Of a stretch of DNA of 5,052 nt, positions 1-5,052 are shown piece after piece (the first letter of the stretch is position 1; every line of letters begins with the position of its first letter). This DNA comes from Zoogloeaceae bacterium (GTDB lineage: Bacteria; Pseudomonadota; Gammaproteobacteria; Burkholderiales; Rhodocyclaceae), in contig JAITEO010000129.1 of assembly GCA_031281985.1 (NCBI GenBank), positions 1-5,052 on the forward strand, given 5' to 3'. The notes under the pieces are model-generated. The model saw only the letters and a list, made by a program, of their open reading frames with translations, did not search any database and was not told the DNA's origin. Both the position numbers and the translations under genes were made by a program.

Positions 1-33
1 CCCAACGCAAAATCCATGCGTTCACCGTCAAAC

Positions 34-153
34 TCGTCATTGCGAGGGCGTGAGCGCCGTGGCAATCCAGACGGACTTTCCGCTTGTTTTGCCGGTCCAG
101 AAAACGGAACCGCCGCCTGGATTGCCACGGCGCTATGCGCCTCGCAATGACGA
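34..153. repeat. Long palindromic repeat of the CGTCATTGCGAG type
   Basis: Two 37-base arms (34-70 and 117-153) are inverted copies around a 46-base centre. The outer 14 bases (TCGTCATTGCGAGG) and inner 17 bases (GCGCCGTGGCAATCCAG) match perfectly when the right arm is reverse-complemented. The six bases between them differ at five positions. Each arm nevertheless has its own small hairpin at that point: GGCG-TGAG-CGCC on the left (47-58) and GGCGC-TAT-GCGCC on the right. The whole element can therefore fold as a main stem with side arms. From memory, inverted repeats with these end sequences are dispersed in many unrelated bacterial genomes and behave like non-autonomous palindromic elements. 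The element encodes nothing, and I see no target-site duplication. Confidence 0.85.
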
Positions 154-223
154 GGTAGGAGCGTGCGCACGGGTTTCCTCCACTTTGGATCGCACCCCTT
201 TTTTGCAAACTGAACCGGCACAA

Positions 224-284
224 GGCCGAAGGCCGCAGGGCAGCCGAAGGCTGGTCTGGCGAAGCCAGATGCGGCTTTGCCGCA
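224..284. repeat. Four tandem short hairpins with 3-base loops
   Basis: Four perfect inverted repeats follow one another: 224-234 (GGCC-GAA-GGCC), 241-253 (CAGCC-GAA-GGCTG), 255-269 (TCTGGC-GAA-GCCAGA) and 270-284 (TGCGGC-TTT-GCCGCA). Stems are 4, 5, 6 and 6 bp, every loop is three bases, and the last two hairpins abut with no spacer. On the + strand the first three have a GAA loop closed by C-G. The third contains GCGAAGC, known from DNA biophysics as an exceptionally stable mini-hairpin. On the minus strand (the Fic transcript) the loops become TTC, TTC, TTC and AAA. The stems differ in sequence, so this is not a simple tandem duplication. Function is unknown; it could be a REP-like element, a structured transcript end, or part of a larger dispersed repeat. 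Confidence 0.7.
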
Positions 285-308
285 CAAAAAGTGGGGGTTT
301 ACTTTTTG
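285..308 (-). terminator. A/T-stem hairpin after the Fic gene, possible transcript end
   Basis: CAAAAAGT (285-292) and ACTTTTTG (301-308) form a perfect 8-bp stem around an 8-base GGGGGTTT loop. The hairpin begins 18 bases past the Fic stop codon and is followed, in the direction of Fic transcription, by the four tandem hairpins. It is not a textbook intrinsic terminator: the stem is A/T-rich and the T run lies inside the stem rather than after it. The dense structure could still stop or stabilise the transcript. The 3' arm region 285-298 could also pair imperfectly with 194-206 (ACCCC plus a T run), which would enclose the four hairpins in a larger fold. Terminator activity is an inference; the inverted repeat itself is plain. 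Confidence 0.35.
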
Positions 309-326
309 ACGAACACTAATCCGGGG

Positions 327-1805
327 TCAGGGAAAGAGCAGCCGGTAATTTCGCAAGTCTTCCTCGAAGGCGTTGCATTGCCGGAGCGCCTGGTAAAGCG
401 CCGGTCGTGGCTGGCTGTAGTCGAATGCGGCGCTCCATGCCTGGATGCGGGTCATGGCGCGCAGGTAGGGCGCGGCATCGGCGTGGTTCGACAGGCTTTT
501 CAGGGGAAGCAGGTAATCTTCCCGGTAGACGGTCGGCACGATGATGCGCATCTGTCCCGCCGCGCTCAACATGCAGTTCATGGCAAGGCGCGCCGTTCTG
601 CCGTTGCCGTCCATGAAGGGATGGACTTCCAGGACGACGAACAGGGTCATCAGGGCGCGCGCCAAGGGGTCTTGCAGCGCCTCGATCCGCTCGAACCCTT
701 CGCGCAGGGTGCCTTGCACGCGTTCATGGGAGACGAACAGCGTGCTGCCCGCCTGGTTGTCGCGGGTTTTCCATGCGCCGGGATTCTTGTCGTGCCGCGC
801 ACGCATGACCAGCGCGTTGACGTTCTTGAGCCAGAGCAGGAAGTCATCGGCGGTTTGGGGAGGCTGGTTGCGCCACGGGGGGCGCAGAGCGGCCTCGAAG
901 GTGCCCAGGATGTCGTGGGAATCCTCGCTGCGATTGGGGATGAGCCTGCCGCCGAAAACGATGGTTTCGGCTTCGCTGACCAGGAAGGTCGTGCCTTCGA
1001 TGTAGTTGGAAAAATAGGCTTCGAAGAAGGTGAAATTTTCCAGCGCAATGCCAACATCCGCGGTAGCCGGGATTTCCGGCAGGGAATGCGCGCGCAGGCT
1101 GGCAAACAGGCCATCGAAGAGTGCCAGCCGATCCGGGTCGCAGGGACGGCCGGCCGCTCTGGCCAGCGCCTGTTTGCCGCGCAGCTTGCGGCTTGCGTGG
1201 GAGCCGAGCAAAGCGCCCATGATGCCGTCGAGCCGCTGGAATTCCTTGCCGCGCCCCAGCGTATCGGCGAGGGCGCGGCACGTGTCGCGCAGTTGGTTGA
1301 AGCGTTGCTCGCCGTGAATCGCGAGGATTCTATCGAGTTCGGCCTCCAGTTCCGTCCGGGGGATGACCCGTTCGGCCACGCCACGTCCCGTCGCCAGGTT
1401 TTCCAGCAGCCAGCGCGCCTGTCCCGCCAGGAATATCCCCTTGTAGGGCACGTCGCCATCGACGGCGCCGGGGCCGGGAATCACCTTGATGGACAATCCG
1501 GGCAAGACGAGCACGCGCGGCGTCCTCCCCCGGACGACATGGATACGGCCATCGACGGGACAGGTATCCCGCCCGCTGCGATACGCGATGACGCCGCCCG
1601 GCAACAAATGACTGACGATGTCGCCCCAATGGCGCAGGACGATGGATTCGAGCGGACTCTCCAGATTGCCGGTGTAGATCCCCTGGTAAATCCTGCGCAG
1701 CCTGCCCTTTTCGGCAAGCCGGAGGATGCGACGGTCGAAGGCGGGCCTGCCTTTCCCGGTAAACAACACTTCCGGCAAGGTGTCCGTATTCTGTGGAATA
1801 GGCAT
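327..1805 (-). CDS. Fic-family protein (probable AMP transferase) with AbiEi-like N-terminal domain
   Basis: 492 residues, start ATG, stop TGA. Fic enzymes usually transfer AMP from ATP to a hydroxyl of a target protein. The core motif HPFMDGNGR at residues 395-403, followed by R406, fits HxFx(D/E)GNGRxxR: H395 is the catalytic base, D399 the metal ligand, and the arginines bind ATP. Residues 341-365 resemble the target-docking flap. SNYIEG at 266-271 matches the inhibitory motif (S/T)xxxE(G/N) placed before the core, making this a self-inhibited class II Fic protein. Residues of about 20-140 (RRILRLAEKGRLRRIYQGIY onward, with LPGG and a RWLLENL segment) resemble AbiEi-type winged-helix antitoxins; this is recognition by eye. 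No strong Shine-Dalgarno is seen, only an A-rich AAAGA before the ATG. No separate antitoxin gene lies beside it. The target is unknown; it could be a stress, toxin-antitoxin or phage-defence protein. The Fic call is firm, the N-terminal call moderate. Confidence 0.93.
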   Translation of the reverse strand: MPIPQNTDTLPEVLFTGKGRPAFDRRILRLAEKGRLRRIYQGIYTGNLESPLESIVLRHWGDIVSHLLPGGVIAYRSGRDTCPVDGRIHVVRGRTPRVLVLPGLSIKVIPGPGAVDGDVPYKGIFLAGQARWLLENLATGRGVAERVIPRTELEAELDRILAIHGEQRFNQLRDTCRALADTLGRGKEFQRLDGIMGALLGSHASRKLRGKQALARAAGRPCDPDRLALFDGLFASLRAHSLPEIPATADVGIALENFTFFEAYFSNYIEGTTFLVSEAETIVFGGRLIPNRSEDSHDILGTFEAALRPPWRNQPPQTADDFLLWLKNVNALVMRARHDKNPGAWKTRDNQAGSTLFVSHERVQGTLREGFERIEALQDPLARALMTLFVVLEVHPFMDGNGRTARLAMNCMLSAAGQMRIIVPTVYREDYLLPLKSLSNHADAAPYLRAMTRIQAWSAAFDYSQPRPALYQALRQCNAFEEDLRNYRLLFP

Positions 1806-1983
1806 GACCGAATCTTTGGGAATGTCTGAAAATAGAGCGATTCTAACGGGAAACCGTCTGTTTTATATCCGAATCGCGGAAATGCTGCGCCCATCCCCGC
1901 GCCAGACTTTCCGGCAAAGCAGCATGCACAATATTGATGTTTTACTTTAACAAACGAATATAACTTATTGATAATAAACTGTT
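1806..1983. other. pgsA-Fic intergenic gap with AT-rich patch
   Basis: This 178-base gap separates the pgsA stop from the Fic start. About 57 bases at 1929-1985 are only about one-fifth G or C, far below the surrounding genes, and include the inverted repeat TTATT-GAT-AATAA (1965-1977). A second inverted repeat, ATGCTGC (1882-1888) with GCAGCAT (1919-1925), has a 30-base loop. I found no intrinsic terminator for pgsA and no convincing -35/-10 pair for the Fic gene, although the AT-rich patch is where its promoter would most plausibly lie. No small gene is evident. Confidence 0.5.
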
Positions 1984-2604
1984 TTAAGACTCCTTTCTTT
2001 GTTTTCTGAATTCCGGCGCGGCTTTGTGGAGGTAGTAGCCCATGGACCAGAGGGTCAGCAGTGCGGCGATCCAGATCAGCATGGTGCCGACGAAGTGGGT
2101 ATCCCAACCGGTCAGTCGGGTCACGAATGGGCCGATGATGGGGACGGGCATGTGATTGTGGAACAGCAGCAGGATGATGGCGATCATCTGTGCCGTGGTC
2201 TTGATTTTGCCGAGCATGGAGACCGCGACGTTCTTTGCCGCGCCGATTTTCGCCATCCATTCGCGCAGGGCGGAAATGGTGATTTCGCGGCCGATGATGA
2301 TGGCGGCCACCACTGCGTTTACGCGCTCGAAATCCACCAGGATGATCAGCGCGACCGCCACGATGAGCTTGTCGGCCACCGGGTCGAGAAACGCGCCAAA
2401 GGCCGAGGTCTGGTTGAACTTGCGCGCCAGGTAGCCATCCGCCCAATCCGTGACGCAGGCCAGGATGAAGATGGCCGTTGCCGACAGGTCGCGCGCCATC
2501 GGGGAAATCCAGCCCGTGGGCAGGTAGTAGAGCGCCACCAGGAACGGAATGGCGATGATCCGCAGCCAGGTGAGGCACATGGGCAGGTTGAAGATGTTTT
2601 TCAA
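1984..2604 (-). CDS. pgsA: CDP-diacylglycerol--glycerol-3-phosphate 3-phosphatidyltransferase (phosphatidylglycerophosphate synthase)
   Basis: This inner-membrane enzyme joins CDP-diacylglycerol and sn-glycerol-3-phosphate to give phosphatidylglycerophosphate and CMP, the committed step toward phosphatidylglycerol and cardiolipin. The CDP-alcohol phosphotransferase signature D-x2-DG-x2-AR-x8-G-x3-D-x3-D is complete: D53, D56, G57, A60, R61, G70, D74 and D78. The N-terminus NLPMCLTWLRI is typical of the family, and hydrophobic stretches near 14-30, 40-52, 80-105, 138-150 and 172-192 fit a multi-pass membrane protein. At 206 residues it is slightly longer than E. coli PgsA (about 182). The start is TTG at 2604-2602, overlapping the uvrC stop. 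The next candidate, ATG at M9, would remove the conserved N-terminus. A tail rich in K and R ends the protein. Identity is firm; choice of start is good but not certain. Confidence 0.95.
   Translation of the reverse strand: MKNIFNLPMCLTWLRIIAIPFLVALYYLPTGWISPMARDLSATAIFILACVTDWADGYLARKFNQTSAFGAFLDPVADKLIVAVALIILVDFERVNAVVAAIIIGREITISALREWMAKIGAAKNVAVSMLGKIKTTAQMIAIILLLFHNHMPVPIIGPFVTRLTGWDTHFVGTMLIWIAALLTLWSMGYYLHKAAPEFRKQRKES
2601..2604 (-). promoter_or_regulatory. uvrC stop / pgsA start overlap (TTGA)
   Basis: On the minus strand the sequence CATTGA contains the last uvrC codon (CAT, His), its TGA stop, and the pgsA TTG start shifted by one base, so the two reading frames share four bases. 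Only a weak CGAG lies in the Shine-Dalgarno position before the TTG. A poor initiation site with a stop-start overlap suggests that pgsA is translated by ribosomes finishing uvrC. The coupling is inferred from the layout. Confidence 0.7.
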
Positions 2605-4436
2605 TGTAGTGCTCGATAAATGCTTTTTGCCAGCGCCGGACTGATGCCGGGCGTCTGGGCGAGTTGTTCTTCCGTGGCCGACAGGACGCCGGACAAGCCG
2701 CCAAAGCGCGCCAGAAGCGCCTTGCGGCGCATCGCGCCCACGCCGGGAATGTCGTTTATCCGGGATTGGCCGCGCGCCTTGCCGCGTCGCGCCCGATGTC
2801 CCGTGAGCGCGAAGCGGTGCGCTTCATCGCGTATTTCCACCACCAGGGCAAGCGCGGGCGGCAGGAGCGTATCGGCAGCCCCGAATTGTAATGCGCGTCC
2901 GTCGGGAAATACCAGCGATTCCAATCCCACCTTGCGTCCCTCGCCCTTGGCGACGCCCACCACCGGCAAATGCGACAGCCCCATCTCCGCCAGCGCCGCC
3001 GCCGCGACTGCCGTCTGTCCCTTGCCGCCGTCGATCAGCACCAGATCGGGCACGCTCCCCTCGCCTTCCGCCAGCCGGGCGTAACGGCGGGTCACGGCCT
3101 GGCGGATGGCGGCGTAATCGTCGCCGGGAGTAATGTCGCGGATATTGAAACGGCGATAATCGGATTTCTTCATGCCGTCATCCTGATAGACCACGCAGGA
3201 AGCCACCGGCAACTCGCCCGCCGTATGGCTGATGTCGAAACATTCGATACGCGCGGGCGTCTCCGGCAGTTCCAACGCCTGTTGCAGCGCGGCGAGGCGC
3301 TCGCCCTGGCGGGCGCGTCCCTGGTTCCTGGCGTTGATGGCAAGGCGCGCGTTTTGCAGGGCCATGTCGACCCAGGCCTTGTGCGTGACGCTTTTCGCCT
3401 CCTGTATCGGCACTTCCCGCCCGCTCACGGCGGCGAGCGCGGCAGCGGCTTCTTCCGGCGCTTCCGGCAGGGGAAAGACCAGCAGGCGGGCGGGCGCGGG
3501 ATGCCGGGCGTAATGCTGATCGATGAAGGCGGCCACGGCTTCCGCCGCGGAATATGCCGCGTCCCGCGCGGGAAACGCGCCGTTGCCGTCGGCAAAGACA
3601 CAGCGGTCGCCCAGATGGCGTCCGCCGCGCACCATGGCCAGATTGACGCAGAGTTGTCCGGCTTCGGCGCAGGCGACGACGACATCCAGGTCTTCTTGTT
3701 TCTGACTTTCGATGAACTGCTTTTCCTGCACGTGGCGCAGGGTTTGCAACTGGTCGCGATAAAAGGCGGCAGCCTCGAATTCCAGACGCGCGGCGGCGGC
3801 TTCCATGAACTGTTGCAGACGCGCGAAAACTTCGTTCTGCCGTCCCTGCAAAAACCATATGGCATGCTGCGTGTCGCGCGCGTATTCTTCGCGCGTCACC
3901 AGCCCTTCCACGCAGGGGCCGCTGCAACGCCGAATCTGGTAGAGCAGGCAGGGACGGGAGCGATTGGCGAAAACAGACGCTTCGCAACTGCGCAGGCGAA
4001 AGGTCTTTTGCAGGAAATACACGCCTTCGCGCGCCGCCGCCGAAGAGGGATAAGGCCCGAAATAGTCCGCGTCGCGCCGGGGCAGGCCGCGAAAGAATCC
4101 CAGGCGCGGAAACGCTTCCCGGCCAATGACGATGTAGGGATAGGATTTGTCGTCCCGAAAAAGGATGTTGTAGCGCGGGCAAAGGGACTTGATGAGGTTG
4201 TTTTCCAGCAGCAGCGCCTCGGCCTCGGAACGGGTGACGGTAATCTCGATGGCGGCAATCTGCTGCACCATCATGGCGATGCGCGGGCTGGCGAGATTCC
4301 TGCGGAAATAGGAGGCCACCCGCTTCTTCAACTGCTTGGCCTTGCCCACGTACAACACCGTCCCATCTTCCGCCAGCATGCGATACACCCCCGGCAGTTC
4401 CGGCAGCGTGGGCAAGAAGGACTGGGCGTCGAACAT
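2601..4436 (-). CDS. uvrC: UvrABC system protein C (excinuclease ABC subunit C)
   Basis: UvrC makes both incisions around a DNA lesion marked by UvrA-UvrB in nucleotide excision repair. The 611-residue protein is full length for the family. The N-terminal GIY-YIG nuclease (about 12-93, 3' incision) shows GVY at 16-18, YVG at 29-31, R39 and metal ligand E78. Cysteines C151, C163, C171 and C175 have the spacing of the [4Fe-4S] ligands described in E. coli UvrC. The UVR motif that binds UvrB lies around 200-238 (ARLEFEAAAFYRDQL). The RNase H-like 5' nuclease carries D401 (FDISH), D440, D469 (LIDGG) and H540 (EAHRF). Tandem helix-hairpin-helix motifs (about 558-611, IPGVGAMRRKALL and TPGISPALAKSIY) bind DNA. 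The ATG start gives the family's usual N-terminus; only a weak ribosome site precedes it. It lies in an operon with pgsA, an arrangement also found in E. coli. Confidence 0.98.
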   Translation of the reverse strand: MFDAQSFLPTLPELPGVYRMLAEDGTVLYVGKAKQLKKRVASYFRRNLASPRIAMMVQQIAAIEITVTRSEAEALLLENNLIKSLCPRYNILFRDDKSYPYIVIGREAFPRLGFFRGLPRRDADYFGPYPSSAAAREGVYFLQKTFRLRSCEASVFANRSRPCLLYQIRRCSGPCVEGLVTREEYARDTQHAIWFLQGRQNEVFARLQQFMEAAAARLEFEAAAFYRDQLQTLRHVQEKQFIESQKQEDLDVVVACAEAGQLCVNLAMVRGGRHLGDRCVFADGNGAFPARDAAYSAAEAVAAFIDQHYARHPAPARLLVFPLPEAPEEAAAALAAVSGREVPIQEAKSVTHKAWVDMALQNARLAINARNQGRARQGERLAALQQALELPETPARIECFDISHTAGELPVASCVVYQDDGMKKSDYRRFNIRDITPGDDYAAIRQAVTRRYARLAEGEGSVPDLVLIDGGKGQTAVAAAALAEMGLSHLPVVGVAKGEGRKVGLESLVFPDGRALQFGAADTLLPPALALVVEIRDEAHRFALTGHRARRGKARGQSRINDIPGVGAMRRKALLARFGGLSGVLSATEEQLAQTPGISPALAKSIYRALH

Positions 4437-4466
4437 TCCGAGAATAAGGGAGGGACAAAAAAACGG

Positions 4467-4497
4467 ATGATACGGCGGCTTTTGTCATCCATGTAAA
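4467..4497 (-). promoter_or_regulatory. Possible uvrC-pgsA promoter (weak)
   Basis: On the minus strand TTTACA (4497-4492) could be a -35 box and TATCAT (4472-4467) a -10 box, each five of six against the sigma-70 consensus. The spacing is 19 bases, two more than ideal, and the -10 lies about 30 bases before the uvrC ATG. A promoter is expected here because a strong terminator sits immediately upstream. The -35 would overlap the T run of that terminator. This is tentative. Confidence 0.3.
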
Positions 4498-4521
4498 AAA
4501 AGCGGGGGATTTCTCCCCCGC
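4495..4521 (-). terminator. Intrinsic terminator of the SatP-like gene
   Basis: Read on the minus strand, an 8-bp perfect stem GCGGGGGA / TCCCCCGC (4521-4514 with 4509-4502) with a 4-base loop is followed directly by seven T (4501-4495). This is a textbook Rho-independent terminator. It lies 37 bases past the stop codon of the SatP-like gene and before uvrC, so it separates the two transcription units. Confidence 0.92.
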
Positions 4522-4558
4522 GGCGAAACAGCGGCAGACTATCTTTCGCCTTTTGGCA

Positions 4559-5052
4559 TCATGCCTTCCGGATCCAGCCCATCGGTTTGCCCAGTGGCAA
4601 CAGGGTGCGGCCAAAGAAGGTGTTGAGGAAAATCGCGCCGGAACCGTAGAAGCCCAACAGGGAAATCAGGAGTTCCGCCCAGGCGGCCAGGGGGCCGAAC
4701 AGTTCCTTGTTGATGCCGAGCAGTTGAAAGCCCAGCGAGCCGAGCAGCACGAGGATCAGCACCATGATCGCGCCGAAGACCTTGTTGGCCTCGAAGGCGG
4801 CGACGGTGACGAAGCAGCAGAAAAACAGATAGCCGAAGCAGGCAACGCCGAACTGTTTCAAGTCGGCGTTTTCCGGCACGGCGCCGAACCAGCCGTTCTG
4901 GATCGCCCAGACCGTCGCCACGGCAATCCAGAACAGACCGAACGCGCCCAGCACAATTGCGCCGAAGTAGCTGTTGCGTTTGAAATCGACGACAGCCGCC
5001 CATATCTGCGCGATGGCGCCAAGGAACACCGCCCAGGGAATCAGATAAACGG
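4559..5052 (-). CDS. Acetate/succinate uptake transporter, GPR1/FUN34/YaaH (SatP-like) family, 5' end outside window
   Basis: The visible 163 residues match the family: GAIAQIWAAVVDFKRN then FGLFW parallels the E. coli SatP (YaaH) region GGIAQIFAGLLEYKKGN, and FGRTLLPLG near the end parallels FGRTVLPIG. These inner-membrane proteins take up acetate and related short carboxylates. Counting from the window edge, about five hydrophobic segments are visible (1-20, 28-50, 67-85, 91-112, 118-145) of the usual six. The frame stays open to the right edge (VYLIPWAV precedes the GTG at 5029), so that GTG is an internal valine and the true start is beyond the window. About 30-40 residues, including the NPAPLGL-type signature, are missing. 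In a from-memory alignment, constriction residue Y72 of E. coli SatP is Phe here and A164 is Gly, so the exact substrate is uncertain. It ends TGA, followed by a strong terminator. Confidence 0.85.
   Translation of the reverse strand, partial: VYLIPWAVFLGAIAQIWAAVVDFKRNSYFGAIVLGAFGLFWIAVATVWAIQNGWFGAVPENADLKQFGVACFGYLFFCCFVTVAAFEANKVFGAIMVLILVLLGSLGFQLLGINKELFGPLAAWAELLISLLGFYGSGAIFLNTFFGRTLLPLGKPMGWIRKA

Larger units (their letters stand above)
1..326. other. Gene-free, hairpin-rich intergenic region
   Basis: No protein gene or tRNA can be supported here. An open frame of 89 codons crosses the stretch on the + strand, but it runs straight through a palindromic repeat and a row of hairpins, resembles no family I know, and its codons merely spell out the repeats. 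The stretch lies just beyond the stop codon of the Fic gene, so it is that gene's 3' flank. What it holds is structure: a long inverted repeat at 34-153, four tandem short hairpins at 224-284 and a fifth at 285-308. Bases 1-33 and 154-190 show nothing I can name. The left edge is cut by the window, so a gene further left could use part of this as its own flank. Confidence 0.75.

Noticed and set aside
50..319. Open frame of 89 codons on the + strand
   Set aside because: It runs through the palindromic repeat and the hairpin row, has no family resemblance and no ribosome site, and its codons are dictated by the repeats.
291..1829. Long + strand open frame opposite the Fic gene
   Set aside because: It is a shadow of the minus-strand Fic gene in GC-rich DNA. 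The minus frame carries the full Fic motifs, and this one reads as low-information sequence.
1882..1925. Inverted repeat ATGCTGC/GCAGCAT as a terminator for pgsA
   Set aside because: The 30-base loop and the absence of a T run on the minus strand make it a poor terminator.
1990..1996. AAAGGAG on the minus strand at the end of pgsA, a perfect Shine-Dalgarno-like sequence
   Set aside because: No ATG, GTG or TTG follows at a suitable distance, and the bases are pgsA codons for Lys-Glu.
1481..2704. Minus-strand open frame spanning the Fic-pgsA-uvrC junctions
   Set aside because: It is out of frame with both recognised genes and crosses the AT-rich gap; it shows no domain of its own.
2970..4496. 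Long + strand open frame opposite uvrC
   Set aside because: It is a shadow of uvrC, whose minus-strand frame matches a known protein end to end.
4918..4932. GGCAATCCAG inside the transporter gene, matching part of the palindromic repeat
   Set aside because: It is a ten-base match inside a conserved coding region (LFWIAVA) with no inverted partner, so it is coincidence.

Overview
The window looks like ordinary chromosomal DNA from a high-GC proteobacterium (roughly 60% GC by eye). The uvrC-pgsA pair and the style of the proteins fit a betaproteobacterium best, but that placement is an inference from synteny and composition, not from a marker gene. All four protein genes lie on the minus strand, so transcription runs right to left.

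From the right edge: a 5'-truncated membrane protein of the acetate/succinate uptake family (GPR1/FUN34/YaaH, SatP-like) runs in from outside the window and ends at 4559. It is followed by a clear intrinsic terminator (4521 to 4495). Next comes uvrC (4436 to 2601), the nuclease subunit of the UvrABC nucleotide excision repair system, complete with both nuclease centres, the Fe-S cysteines and the C-terminal helix-hairpin-helix. The phospholipid synthesis gene pgsA (2604 to 1984) begins with a TTG codon that overlaps the uvrC stop codon, so the two are very likely co-transcribed and translationally coupled.

Downstream of pgsA is a 178-base gap containing a very AT-rich patch. It is followed by a 492-residue Fic-domain protein (1805 to 327) with an intact AMP-transferase motif, an intact N-terminal self-inhibitory motif, and an extra N-terminal region that resembles AbiEi-type winged-helix antitoxins. 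This is the most accessory-looking gene in the window.

The left 326 bases hold no credible gene but are unusually structured. A 120-base palindromic repeat (34-153) of the dispersed 'CGTCATTGCGAG' type has internal tips that differ in sequence between the arms yet each still folds on itself. It is followed by four short hairpins in series (224-284), three with GAA triloops on the + strand, and a fifth A/T-stem hairpin (285-308). In E. coli, pgsA is followed by tRNA genes. None is visible here, so the Fic gene and the repeats may be an insertion or rearrangement next to a conserved uvrC-pgsA block. I see no mobile-element protein, CRISPR array, tRNA or rRNA. The best candidates for something undescribed are the tandem mini-hairpin cluster and the AbiEi-like/Fic fusion.
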